Position numbers and translations under genes: made by a program. From the NCBI GenBank assembly GCA_022729575.1, contig DZAL01000003.1:1-64000 (forward strand): a DNA stretch of 64,000 bases. Direction: 5' to 3'. Positions within the stretch are counted from its first letter, which is position 1. Each line of letters opens with the position of its first letter. The notes under the pieces were generated by a model. It was not told where the DNA came from. It worked only from the letters and a program-made list of their open reading frames with translations, and did no database searches. Below are positions 24,702 to 32,718 of this stretch, piece by piece. The DNA comes from Thiomargarita sp. (GTDB taxonomy: Bacteria; Pseudomonadota; Gammaproteobacteria; Beggiatoales; Beggiatoaceae).

Positions 24702-25434
24702 GAATTACCTCCTTAGTTACGTCATCAATTACGACCGAGCGTCCGCTATCCGGATGCACGTATCTGGTTGCTGTGTTGCTTTTGTTCACGAGGTTTTCGG
24801 CCGTGAATTGTTCACCATTCATTGCTTCAGTGATTTGTTGATCGGTCCATCCTCGCTTTGCCATTTGGCGGTTCCACTTTGTGAGCGTTTTAAACTCGCC
24901 GAATTTCCAACTGTTCACAATATTATTCATCGCCTTAATTTTTCCAATCGTGCCCACACCTCCAATTGATATTACGGCATCTGTTAAATTAGCAATGTTT
25001 TTTGGGACCTCAACGTTCTGCATGACAGTGGAAGTTAGAGTGTCTGTATCCTGCCCCGTTATCAGTTTACGAAGTCCTGCCTGAAGTTGATCGACACCAG
25101 GTGTACCTACAGAGGCGCCGAACATAACTCCGACACCTGTCTCCGCTGTAAGAAAAGCGAACCCATACCCGGCAACCGCCTCACCAAATCCACCAATAGC
25201 CTGAAATACTCCGGCAACTCGTGTCAAATTGAGAGGGTCACACCCAGTAGCAGTAATATTGCTACCCGGTATTTCAAGTTTTCCTATGCTGTAGGAGACT
25301 GGAGAGTGACCATTCGGTTCCACAAACTTCACCGGATTCAAATGCCCGTAACTATACTCCATCGTGGAGCCGAATGGTAGGGTGGGCAACAGGTTTATCG
25401 TTGCCCACCAATTCCGGGTACGAATGGTGGGCAA
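24673..25434 (-). CDS. Rhs-family C-terminal tip with colicin-E5-like RNase domain (5'-truncated)
   Basis: The open frame has 253 residues, but the first about 20 are translated repeat DNA. The genuine part begins Y-S-Y-G-H-L-N-P-V-K-F-V-E-P-N-G-H, the end of an Rhs core. A hydrophobic Gly-rich linker follows. The tip carries K-R-G-W-T-D-Q-Q-I-T-E-A, then A-T-R-Y-V-H-P-D-S-G-R-S-V-V-I-D-D-V and a C-terminal V-G-G-N-D-F-K-Y. This pattern fits colicin-E5-type RNases, which cut certain tRNA anticodons. There is no signal or Rhs body, so it is an orphan or displaced cassette and may not be expressed. A putative immunity gene overlaps its end. Confidence 0.65.
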   Translation of the reverse strand: MPTIRTRNWWATINLLPTLPFGSTMEYSYGHLNPVKFVEPNGHSPVSYSIGKLEIPGSNITATGCDPLNLTRVAGVFQAIGGFGEAVAGYGFAFLTAETGVGVMFGASVGTPGVDQLQAGLRKLITGQDTDTLTSTVMQNVEVPKNIANLTDAVISIGGVGTIGKIKAMNNIVNSWKFGEFKTLTKWNRQMAKRGWTDQQITEAMNGEQFTAENLVNKSNTATRYVHPDSGRSVVIDDVTKEVIHVGGNDFKY

Positions 25435-25628
25435 ACCAAAGGACGTTTGCCCACCCTACACGGCTGGAGAGTGACCATCCGGTTCCACAAACTTCACCGG
25501 ATTCAAATGCCCGTAACTATACTTCATCGTGGAGCCGAATGGTAGGGTGGGCAACAGGTTTATCGTTGCCCACCAATTCCGGGTACGAATGGTGGGCAAA
25601 CAAAAGGACGTTTGCCCACCCTACACGG
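25299..25628. repeat. 165-bp tandem duplication (Rhs core end plus repeat)
   Basis: The units 25299-25463 and 25464-25628 are direct copies with a few mismatches. Each holds a piece coding the Rhs core end (Y-G-H-L-N-P-V-K-F-V-E-P) and one complete GGTAGGGTGGGCAAC repeat. The second Rhs piece is stopped by a TAG in the repeat. A shorter related flank (ATCGAGGGGCCGAATGGTAG) precedes the repeat at 26326, suggesting another decayed copy. Confidence 0.85.
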
Positions 25629-25830
25629 CTTCATAAGTGTAAGCTAATAAGGTCAGTTGATTGACCATTCGGAATTTATAGACGCGCAACCAGGCCAAAT
25701 CCCCCCGTTTCGGTTCGCCAAGAACAGGGTTGGCCAACAGGATACGCACGGCTTCGTCTAAGTCATGCTTTTGGTTCGGTTTGAGTTTTTTGACGGCCTG
25801 TTGAAAGCGTCGTGTTTGAATGACTTGCAT
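25621..25830 (-). CDS. RelE/ParE-family toxin, C-terminally truncated
   Basis: The product is 69 residues: M-Q-V-I-Q-T-R-R-F-Q-Q-A-V-K-K-L-K-P-N-Q-K, then V-Y-K-F-R-M-V-N-Q-L-T-L-L-A-Y-T-Y-E. It fits a type II mRNA-interferase or gyrase-inhibitor fold. Family members have about 85-95 residues; here the last strand and helix are replaced by A-V-stop coming from a GGTAGGGTGGGC repeat. It is therefore probably inactive. The antitoxin gene lies 23 bp upstream on the same strand. Confidence 0.7.
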   Translation of the reverse strand: MQVIQTRRFQQAVKKLKPNQKHDLDEAVRILLANPVLGEPKRGDLAWLRVYKFRMVNQLTLLAYTYEAV

Positions 25831-25853
25831 AGCGTTTCCTTGAGAAACTGGTA

Positions 25854-26072
25854 TTAACCAAACTCGTAAGGTTCGACCTCACCAGCCTTAGCCTCCTCAT
25901 GAGCTAATAATACTTCTTGAAGAAACGCAAACGGTAACTCTGGATTGTCTTCAGCTAGTTTACCAAAGTTGGTCCAATAGACAATTTGTTGACTCAGGGT
26001 GCGCTGACTAACGGTCGCTTGTTGTTGTGCTATTGTAGCCAGTGTGTCAGGAATCGTAATAGCGAGGTCCAT
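25854..26072 (-). CDS. Antitoxin of the truncated RelE/ParE pair
   Basis: The product is about 72 residues from ATG 26072, with AGAGGGA shortly upstream; a longer frame to 26159 reads through non-conserved sequence. The N-terminus M-D-L-A-I-T-I-P-D-T-L fits a ribbon-helix-helix DNA-binding strand. The C-terminal part is helical and acidic (H-E-E-A-K-A-G-E-V-E-P-Y-E-F-G), suited for toxin binding. It would repress its own operon. It precedes the damaged toxin gene. Confidence 0.65.
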   Translation of the reverse strand: MDLAITIPDTLATIAQQQATVSQRTLSQQIVYWTNFGKLAEDNPELPFAFLQEVLLAHEEAKAGEVEPYEFG

Positions 26073-26159
26073 AGTAATCCCTCTTCTTAATTGGGTGGTT
26101 CGACGTTCGTTCCGCGTGGTAACGTGGTGAGAGTTAAGATACCATAAGACCATGGCCAA

Positions 26160-26325
26160 GTCTAGTACAGCGGATTGAGGGGATACACGGATAAACCTAC
26201 CCCATACCGAGAACAGGCAGTATACACAGATTGATGGCCAGTGGTGCCTTATCCGTATATCCCCTCAAGCCGAGGTACTAGAGAAATACGGATACCCCCC
26301 AACCCACTCCATCGAGGGGCCGAAT
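26160..26325. repeat. Imperfect inverted repeat between two toxin-antitoxin loci
   Basis: AGGGGATACACGGATAA (about 26176-26192) is mirrored by TTATCCGTATATCCCCT (about 26249-26265). Related GCGGATTAAGTGGATAAACGG pieces occur near 27312. No gene is seen here. Confidence 0.55.
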
Positions 26326-26412
26326 GGTAGGGTGGGCAACAAATTTATCGTTGCCCACCAAATTCCCAGTCTGAAGGGTGGGCCAACCAAAGGACGTTTG
26401 CCCACCCTACAA
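26326..26412. repeat. GGTAGGGTGGGCAAC palindromic repeat, copy 4
   Basis: It has the same structure as the copies at 24325 and 25376. It ends a few bases from the PIN toxin stop codon and could terminate that operon. Confidence 0.75.
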
Positions 26413-26419
26413 GGCTACT

Positions 26420-26830
26420 TCACCAAATCACCGGCAACACCTTCGCCTTGGTAATCTGAATGTCTCGGGTTAACATAGTTACGGTCGCCCCTAACCCTTG
26501 TAGATACAAACCGGTGCTGACAATTAATCTATCGTGTAACTCGGAGATAGTTAGCCCGTCAGGAGTTAAACTACGTTTTAACACCTCTAAAGTAACCGCG
26601 TGAATTTCAATCCGTTCATCCGCCGCTACCAAATTCAATAACTCAGTCATATTGGGAATAGCGGTGCGACCTTTGTCAATGATGATAGCCGCTTCGGCTA
26701 AACTGATAACCGATAACACCATCTCAGTATGAGGATTATCCATAATCGCTTTAGCTTGTAGGCCCAGGCGTCGATTGGCTTCCAAGTACCAGAGTAAAGC
26801 ATGAGTATCAATCAGGTATTTATTCGCCAT
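26420..26830 (-). CDS. PIN-domain (VapC-like) toxin
   Basis: This 136-residue PIN-fold ribonuclease has the acidic residues expected for Mg2+-dependent RNA cleavage: D8 in Y-L-I-D-T-H-A-L-L-W, E45 in S-L-A-E-A, D100 in E-L-H-D-R-L-I, and a late D in L-T-R-D. It is full length and apparently intact. Its start overlaps the antitoxin gene by 11 bp, so they are translationally coupled. It acts in the cytoplasm and is normally held inactive by the antitoxin. Confidence 0.88.
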   Translation of the reverse strand: MANKYLIDTHALLWYLEANRRLGLQAKAIMDNPHTEMVLSVISLAEAAIIIDKGRTAIPNMTELLNLVAADERIEIHAVTLEVLKRSLTPDGLTISELHDRLIVSTGLYLQGLGATVTMLTRDIQITKAKVLPVIW

Positions 26831-27071
26831 TCAGCTCTTTCTCCGTGGGATGCCATTCGGCTAACACAAAATCTTCTAACGTGGACTGTTGGCCACCACT
26901 AAATTTACCGTAAGGCAACGGTTGGGAAGTGTTTTTCGGGTTAGGCACCATCAAAGTTTGTGCGGTGAACTGAATGAGACGTAACCGCTGGTCCAGTGAC
27001 AGTTGTTTAACTTGAGTCATTATCTGTTCAAAAGTTATCATTTGTTCAAACCGTTGGGTTACTACTGACAT
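26820..27071 (-). CDS. Antitoxin partner of the PIN toxin
   Basis: The 83-residue product starts at ATG 27071 with AAGGAG a few bases upstream. A helical N-terminal segment (F-E-Q-I-M-T-Q-V-K-Q-L-S-L-D-Q-R-L-R-L-I) is followed by a Pro/Gly region and an acidic tail (W-H-P-T-E-K-E-L-N-G-E). It resembles short cyanobacterial/Beggiatoa-type antitoxins found before PIN genes. The antitoxin role is inferred mainly from position and overlap. Confidence 0.7.
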   Translation of the reverse strand: MSVVTQRFEQMITFEQIMTQVKQLSLDQRLRLIQFTAQTLMVPNPKNTSQPLPYGKFSGGQQSTLEDFVLAEWHPTEKELNGE

Positions 27072-27169
27072 AATGTGTCTCCTTAAGTTGACATTAATAA
27101 AAGTTCAATCTGCTTGATTAAAAGTTGAGTATAGCACCACGACTTGGCAAATGCAACTTAGGAGAATGG

Positions 27170-27535
27170 TGCATGGGACTCGTGGCAATAAGGTGTGTCC
27201 CACGCACCTTTCCCAAGTCAGACCAAAGTGCCAATTTTAGCGAAGGATGCAGGAGTGGCGAATGGTGCGTGGGACGACGCACCCTACCCACGCAGGCTAC
27301 GCTCGCTAGGACCGCGGATTAAGTGGATAAACGGATAGAATGGTAGGGTGGGGTGGGCCACAGGTTTCTCGTTGCCCACCAAATTCCAACGATAGGGGCG
27401 TGAATGGTGGGCAAACAAACAGACGTTTGTCCCACCCTACACGGCTACGCTTGAATGGTAGTTTATCGTTGCCCACCAATTCCGGGGCCGAATGGTGGGC
27501 CAAACCAAAAGACGTTTGGTCCACCCTATCTGGCC
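27170..27535. repeat. Cluster of degenerate palindromic repeats
   Basis: Two GGTGCGTGGGAC-type pieces (27170-27290) are followed by two GGTAGGGTGGGC-type repeats (27342-27440 and about 27457-27533). The reading frames inside are translated repeats. No gene is supported between the antitoxin and the carbonic anhydrase. Confidence 0.7.
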
Positions 27536-27584
27536 CACCGGCAAAGCTACGCTTTGAACTCCTGTAGCTCCTGTAACGACACCA

Positions 27585-28379
27585 TTAATCAGACGATTGC
27601 ACTACCCGTTCCCCTAAGGGCTGTACCGGACGGGCATTGTGATGATATAATTTATGGAATACTGCCAATTCTTTTTTCGTAATGGACACTGGGTCCTTGA
27701 GTACAATCCACTTTACCCCTTCAGTACAAGGTGGCGTGGTTAGGGAACCTTCATAAGTATAGTAATGGAGATTTTTGGGTAACAGTTGAAGCACCTCTAC
27801 CTGGACTTCTTGATGAGCTTGTGGCTCACCGGACTTAGCTGGAAGTTCCTTCCACATAGTCTCAATGAGCGGATTAGCATCTTTGGCATCAGCATTTAAG
27901 AAGATAGCGACTACGGTCAATTGATTTTGCGCATTGGCATGAACTAAATGAACGACCATATCCGCATGTTTGCCATTAATCGCTTCTTCGGCAGGCACAT
28001 GAAAATGGAATTGTTGCAATTGGTAAGAATCGCTCCCTATCGTTAAATTACCTGCCTCCTGGGTATCGATTTTGATGGTATGACCATTGTTTTGAATCAC
28101 CAAGGGGATAGCATGGTAATCGAATTGTAGCGGCGGTAAATCGGCCTTGGTACTCTTGGTAATGTTAATTGGTGATTGAGTTTTACCCAATTTGCAGGTC
28201 GTATGGTCTGGTGCTAACTCTCCCCAATGGTTAGGGCCGCCGGCACCTGTATAGCCCCAATGAACTTCTGGTGATTTTGCTTCAGGCTTACTCGCCTCTT
28301 CTTTAGCGGCAAGGGCCACACCACTCTGCCAACCCAATATCGTCAAAGTAACCACTGCCAATTTTTTATTGTACAACAT
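27585..28379 (-). CDS. Alpha-type carbonic anhydrase, periplasmic
   Basis: The product is 264 residues with a signal peptide cleaved after A-L-A near residue 24. The alpha-CA hallmarks are present: H-W-G-Y-x6-P-x-H-W near residue 40, T-Q-S-P-I-N-I, the zinc ligands in Q-F-H-F-H and the third His in M-V-V-H-L-V-H, and the T-T-P-P-C-T-E loop. It hydrates CO2 to bicarbonate in the periplasm, useful for an autotrophic sulfur oxidiser. The single-gene unit faces a repeat cluster at its 3' side. Confidence 0.95.
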   Translation of the reverse strand: MLYNKKLAVVTLTILGWQSGVALAAKEEASKPEAKSPEVHWGYTGAGGPNHWGELAPDHTTCKLGKTQSPINITKSTKADLPPLQFDYHAIPLVIQNNGHTIKIDTQEAGNLTIGSDSYQLQQFHFHVPAEEAINGKHADMVVHLVHANAQNQLTVVAIFLNADAKDANPLIETMWKELPAKSGEPQAHQEVQVEVLQLLPKNLHYYTYEGSLTTPPCTEGVKWIVLKDPVSITKKELAVFHKLYHHNARPVQPLGERVVQSSD

Positions 28380-28415
28380 GCGCTGATTCTCCTTTAATTA
28401 AACTCAGTTGATTGA

Positions 28416-29663
28416 TTATAATATGTTTTCCAACTCCAATAAATTTGCTATCGTCTCTCGTTTTCTGACGATGGCAACTCGTTTGCCATCTACCATTAAT
28501 TCAGCCGCTCGCGGTCGACTATTATAGTTGGAACTCATGGCAAACCCATAAGCACCGCTAGTCCGTACCGCTAATAAATCTCCTTCGCGTAAAGCTAACG
28601 GCCGCGCTTTACCTAAAAAATCTCCAGTTTCACAAATGGGACCGACAATATCATAGTGATAAACCTCAACTGGTGGTGGTGGTTGTACCACTGGTAAAAT
28701 CTCCTGCCAGGCCTGGTACAAAGCAGGACGAATTAAATCATTCATTGCGGCATCGACGATGGCAAAATGTTTACTCGACGTGTGTTTGAGGTATTCGACT
28801 TTGGTTAATAAAATTCCTGCATTTGCCACCATCGCCCGCCCTGGCTCTAACAGAATTTGATAGGGTTGTTGCGCTAACACCTGCATCAAAGTTTGGCCAT
28901 ATTCAAACGGCTGCGGTGGTGTTTCATCACGATAACAAACTCCTAATCCTCCCCCTAAATCCAAATGTTGCAACTCGATACCTTGTTGCGATAACTGCTT
29001 TACCAAAATTAATACTCGTTGCAAGGCATCGACAAAAGGTGCGAGTTCAGTCAACTGGGAACCAATATGACAGGCCACTCCAATGATATTTAAATTCGGC
29101 AATCGGGCCGCCTCGGCGTATACTTGCGGCGCGCGAGTGAGGTCAATCCCAAATTTATTTTCTTTTAAACCGGTAGAAATATAAGGATGGGTTTTGGCAT
29201 CCACATCTGGATTCACCCGCAAAGCTATAGGTGCACGTTTTCCTAATTCACCTGCCACCTGGTTTAAGCGATACAATTCTGCTTCAGATTCCACGTTAAA
29301 ACAGAAAATGCCGACTTCCAAGGCTCGTCGCAGTTCTACCACCGTTTTACCCACGCCGGAAAACACGACTTTGCTAGGGTCGCCACCGGCTCGTAATACT
29401 CGCTCTAACTCGCCGACTGAAACAATATCAAAGCCAGCACCTAATCGCGCTAATACATTCAATACCGCCAGATTCGAATTGGCTTTAACGGCATAACAAA
29501 TCAAGTGCGGATGGGTGGATAAGGCTTGGTCAAAAGCGTGCCAATGACGTTCCAAGGTGGCCCGTGAATACACATAGCAGGGCGTACCATAACGCTCGGC
29601 GAGTTCAATTAAACTGACCTCTTCCGCGTATAAGGTGTCACCACGATAGTTAAAATAATCCAT
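28416..29663 (-). CDS. lysA: Diaminopimelate decarboxylase LysA
   Basis: LysA decarboxylates meso-diaminopimelate to L-lysine with pyridoxal phosphate. The product is 415 residues, full length. It has the PLP-lysine segment Y-A-V-K-A-N-S-N near residue 58, H-I-G-S-Q and the glycine-rich D-L-G-G-G-L-G, E-P-G-R-A-M-V-A-N-A-G, and the late C-E-T-G-D motif. A small LptM lipoprotein gene lies just upstream on the same strand, the standard gammaproteobacterial arrangement. Confidence 0.97.
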   Translation of the reverse strand: MDYFNYRGDTLYAEEVSLIELAERYGTPCYVYSRATLERHWHAFDQALSTHPHLICYAVKANSNLAVLNVLARLGAGFDIVSVGELERVLRAGGDPSKVVFSGVGKTVVELRRALEVGIFCFNVESEAELYRLNQVAGELGKRAPIALRVNPDVDAKTHPYISTGLKENKFGIDLTRAPQVYAEAARLPNLNIIGVACHIGSQLTELAPFVDALQRVLILVKQLSQQGIELQHLDLGGGLGVCYRDETPPQPFEYGQTLMQVLAQQPYQILLEPGRAMVANAGILLTKVEYLKHTSSKHFAIVDAAMNDLIRPALYQAWQEILPVVQPPPPVEVYHYDIVGPICETGDFLGKARPLALREGDLLAVRTSGAYGFAMSSNYNSRPRAAELMVDGKRVAIVRKRETIANLLELENIL

Positions 29664-29742
29664 AATTGTTCAATCTCTCATAAGGGGTGGTTCACTCCCC
29701 TCCTTACTAAGGAGTGGGTGGTTCACTCTTCTCCTTACTAAA

Positions 29743-29916
29743 CTAAGGAGGGGTAGAGGATGGTTGAGCCTTGGATTCTGATGATGAAGAATCGGTAGCA
29801 GGTAATGCGGTTGCTGGCGAAGTCACTGGAGCCGGTCGCATTAAGTCTCCTTTCTGACCACAACCAGTTATTATCAAAAAACTAACTATGATTGCTAATG
29901 AATAGAATATTTTCAC
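29743..29916 (-). CDS. lptM: LptM (YifL-like) small lipoprotein
   Basis: This 57-residue frame starts with GTG 29916, eight bases after GAGGAAACGC. A short hydrophobic signal ends in the lipobox I-I-T-G-C, followed by the family hallmark G-C-G-Q-K-G-D-L and a Pro/Ser-rich tail. LptM assists maturation of the LptD outer-membrane LPS translocon. It lies upstream of lysA, as in many gammaproteobacteria. The last codons and TAG stop (P-S-S-T-P-P) come from a CCCCTCCTTAG repeat, so the tail is repeat-derived. Confidence 0.88.
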   Translation of the reverse strand: MKIFYSLAIIVSFLIITGCGQKGDLMRPAPVTSPATALPATDSSSSESKAQPSSTPP

Positions 29917-29940
29917 GAGCGCGTTTCCTCAAGGTTTGAT

Positions 29941-30034
29941 AAGTACTGAAGCAGAAATTTTCTTTCGCCCCTCTCCCTCTGGGAGAGGGGCCGGGGGTGA
30001 GGGAAAATACCGCCGAATTTCTGCTTCAGTACTT
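29941..30034. mobile_element. Palindromic MITE-like element, AAGTACTGAAG family, copy 2
   Basis: The terminal inverted repeats AAGTACTGAAGCAGAAATTT and AAATTTCTGCTTCAGTACTT are near perfect, with a GGGAGAGGGGCCGGGGGTGAGGG centre. The right end overlaps the last codons of the TPR gene and supplies its K-Y-stop. Confidence 0.85.
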
Positions 30035-31123
30035 AACTGGTTGAACGTGGTCAACTGCTGACTCCAGTTTTTGCTTAAGTGCCTCTATTTTCAGTTTAAC
30101 TTCTTCATTGCCAGGAGAATAAACCAAGGCTTGTTGATAATAATTAATCGCTTCCTCAAGATTTGACAACTTTTTGAAAGTTGTCAAATCTGAACTTACC
30201 TCAAGATTTGACAACTTTTTGAAAGTTGTCAAATCTGAACTTACCTCCAACTCAAGATTTGACAACTTTTTGAAAGTTGTCAAATCTGAATTTACCTCCA
30301 ACTGATGAAGCGATTCACACAGCCGCCCTAAATTGAAATAAGCTCTTGCTTCCGTGGGCGCTGACTTTAAGACCTGATGTAATTTATCTTTAGCCGTTTC
30401 GAATTTATTTTGCGCTATCCAAACTTCCGCCAAGGTTAATTGTGCATTGACCAACGATGGTTCCAATTGCACTGCTTGTTGACAGGCGGTTTCCGCGGCG
30501 GTCAATTGCTGACGGGCCAATAATGCTTTCCCCAATCCAGCATAAGCTCCTGCGAAATTCGGACTACGTTCAATAGCCTGACGATAATGTACAATCGCTT
30601 CGTCAAACTGTCCTAACTCACTGAGTACATTAGCCAAATTATGATAAGTTTCTGGCTGATTTGGATTAAGCTGTTGGGCCTGGCGGAAGTAGGCCAAGGC
30701 TTCGGGCAATTTATTTTGTTCAAACCAACAAATGGCTAAACTATTATAAATGTTGTGCAGACTAGCATCCGTTGGCCCGGCCAAGCTCAACGCTAGTTCA
30801 AAATTGGCAATGGCTTCTTGTAATCGTCCACTCAACTGTAAGACATTGCCCAAATTTGCATAAAACGACGCTTGAGTAGAATTGACCGCAATCGCGGCTT
30901 GAATATGTTCGATGGCTTCTGGATAACGCCCGGTTTGCGCGGCCAGCACTCCTAATAAATGCCAGGCCTCGGCCTGCTGGCTCGAATCGTGTTGTAAGAT
31001 TTGCCGATATAATTGCTCGGCTTCGGCCAATCTCCCCACTTGATGATATTGCATGGCCGTGACCAGTGCTTGTTGAGTATTAAAAGGAGAAGCGGTAGGC
31101 ATGGTTTTCGCTGTTGATTTCAT
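30026..31123 (-). CDS. TPR-repeat protein carrying in-frame palindromic repeats
   Basis: The product is 365 residues with about eight tetratricopeptide repeats of the form A-x-x-x-Y-x-x-A-L/I-x-x-x-P, for instance E-A-W-H-L-L-G-V-L-A-A-Q and A-Y-F-N-L-G-R-L. Near residues 278-325 three copies of an S-D-L-T-T-F-K-K-L-S-N-L-E segment interrupt the TPR array. Each is a 33-bp palindrome at the DNA level. The TPR pattern resumes afterwards (A-I-N-Y-Y-Q-Q-A-L). The end K-Y-stop derives from a MITE. It probably serves protein-protein contacts. A related TPR gene lies 34 bp upstream on the same strand. Confidence 0.85.
   Translation of the reverse strand: MKSTAKTMPTASPFNTQQALVTAMQYHQVGRLAEAEQLYRQILQHDSSQQAEAWHLLGVLAAQTGRYPEAIEHIQAAIAVNSTQASFYANLGNVLQLSGRLQEAIANFELALSLAGPTDASLHNIYNSLAICWFEQNKLPEALAYFRQAQQLNPNQPETYHNLANVLSELGQFDEAIVHYRQAIERSPNFAGAYAGLGKALLARQQLTAAETACQQAVQLEPSLVNAQLTLAEVWIAQNKFETAKDKLHQVLKSAPTEARAYFNLGRLCESLHQLEVNSDLTTFKKLSNLELEVSSDLTTFKKLSNLEVSSDLTTFKKLSNLEEAINYYQQALVYSPGNEEVKLKIEALKQKLESAVDHVQPVKY
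30159..30287. repeat. Three palindromic repeats inside the TPR coding sequence
   Basis: Copies at 30159-30191, 30204-30236 and 30255-30287 are near-identical palindromes (AGATTTGACAACTTTTTGAA then GTTGTCAAATCT). The spacings of 45 and 51 bp are multiples of three, so the reading frame stays open. The same palindrome is intergenic at 36132, 36224, 45571, 45811 and 54224-54348. Confidence 0.9.
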
Positions 31124-31157
31124 TGAGTTATTGAATTATTTAGCAAACTGACAGTTG

Positions 31158-32339
31158 CTATTCCGGGTCCTGAAACGATAAGGTTTTCGCTAAATTCGTG
31201 AGTGCGGGTGACAAGTGCGGATTTAAACTGACCGCTTGTTGGAAATATTGCGCCGCCAATTCACGTTGCCCCAGGACATTAAAAATCGTGCCCAAACTGT
31301 TATAAGGCTCGGCCCACTCTGGGCGCAAGTGAATAGCTTCCTCATAATGCTCTTGAGCCGCTGTCAGCTCCTTTTGCTCTTGTAATACCGTGCCCAAATA
31401 ATAATGCGCTTCGGCAAACAGCGGTTTAAAATTTAGAGCGTGTTCAAAATGTTGCCGCGCCAAGGCTAACTGATTGTTGGCACGTAACGCCAAGCCCAAA
31501 TTATGATGCGCTTCCGCATAGTTAAACTGCAACACTAAGGCTTGTTGATAAGAGTGCGTCGCCTCGACCAAATTGCCCATACTGTAAAATACATTTCCTA
31601 ACGCTAAATACAGTGGGGCTGACTGTGGTTGCCGTGCCAAAGTTTGACGTAACATATCAATAGCTTGCGCCGATTTTGCTTGCGTCACTAACAATCCCGC
31701 TAATTCCAGGCTAATATTGATGTCGTCAGGATGAGTTTGTAACGCTATTTCTAAAGTTCTTACCGCCTCCTCTGGCTTTTGCTGACGTTGCCAGACTTTA
31801 GCCATGCCCAAATAGGCTTTGACATACTTGGGATTAAAAATGATAGCCGAGCGAAATTTAGCGATAGCCTCTTCCAATTGCCCTTGCTCTAATAAGATAT
31901 TGGCTAAATTAGCATAAGCCTCGGCACTGGTTGGATTTAATTCTAAGGCTTGTTGAAAACACTGAGACGCTTCTGAGTGTTGATTCAATTCATACCAACA
32001 AACTCCTAAGTTATTATAAATAATGGAGTTATTGGGGTCAAGGGCCGCGGCTTGCTGATGACAACTTAAGGCTTCTTGCAATTGGCCAACGGCTCTTAGC
32101 GCATTGCCTAAATTGGTATAAAAAGTGGCGACTTGGGGTTTAATTTGAATCGCTTTACGAAAACAATCAATAGCCTCACCAAAAATTCCACGTTGCGCCA
32201 AGACGACACCTAAAACATGTAACACGTCAGGATGGTTGAGAGAGGTTTGCAAAATTTGCCGGTAGCTGGCTTCAGCCTCTAATAACCTGCCAGATTGATG
32301 AAGTTGTACCGCTGTGCGTATAGTTTGTTCCAGAATCAT
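31158..32339 (-). CDS. TPR-repeat protein
   Basis: The start is ATG 32339 with GGCGG upstream; a TTG at 32354 in the same frame would sit on that site. The product of about 393 residues is nearly all tetratricopeptide repeats, about eleven units such as A-E-A-Y-A-N-L-A-N-I-L-L-E and A-E-A-H-H-N-L-G-L-A-L. There is no signal peptide or extra domain. Its sequence resembles the next TPR gene, probably an old tandem duplication. The function is unknown; such arrays often act as scaffolds or with O-GlcNAc-type transferases, of which none is adjacent. Confidence 0.85.
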   Translation of the reverse strand: MILEQTIRTAVQLHQSGRLLEAEASYRQILQTSLNHPDVLHVLGVVLAQRGIFGEAIDCFRKAIQIKPQVATFYTNLGNALRAVGQLQEALSCHQQAAALDPNNSIIYNNLGVCWYELNQHSEASQCFQQALELNPTSAEAYANLANILLEQGQLEEAIAKFRSAIIFNPKYVKAYLGMAKVWQRQQKPEEAVRTLEIALQTHPDDINISLELAGLLVTQAKSAQAIDMLRQTLARQPQSAPLYLALGNVFYSMGNLVEATHSYQQALVLQFNYAEAHHNLGLALRANNQLALARQHFEHALNFKPLFAEAHYYLGTVLQEQKELTAAQEHYEEAIHLRPEWAEPYNSLGTIFNVLGQRELAAQYFQQAVSLNPHLSPALTNLAKTLSFQDPE

Positions 32340-32592
32340 GAGATGGACCGCCAATAGTTTTACGATAATTTATAGATTATACTGGTCATGGTTGCAAAGT
32401 AAAGAATAATTGATTACAATTTATTTAGCAAGTTATTTAGCAAGAAAATATTTAAGTCTTTAAAGTCGTTGGAGTACGGAATTTATTCTAGCCATTGGAG
32501 TACGGAATTTATTCCGTTAGAGTTTGGTCTGAATTAGACGGATTAGAATAATTTTTGGTATTACCATACGTTACCTAATTACTTGAATGGTG

Positions 32593-32690
32593 CCCTCACC
32601 CCCGGCCCCTCTCCCAGCGGGAGAGGGGAGACAACCAGTGCATCCCGCATTACTCCCCTCTGGGAGAGGGGGCGGGGGGTGAGGGTAGCG
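32593..32690. repeat. Inverted pair of CCCTCACCCCCGGCCCCTCTCCC repeats
   Basis: It has the same layout as 13041-13144: a forward copy and a reverse GGGAGAGGGGGCGGGGGGTGAGGG copy face each other about 30 bp upstream of nadA. The other 240 bp of this gap are AT-rich with a GGAGTACGGAATTTATTCC direct repeat (32470-32520). Confidence 0.7.
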
Positions 32691-32718
32691 AAGGATACAT
32701 CTTTGAAACGAGGTCACT

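Noticed and set aside
25374-25664. Forward-strand frame of 96 codons
   Set aside because: It is antisense to Rhs and repeat DNA and consists of the duplicated 165-bp unit.
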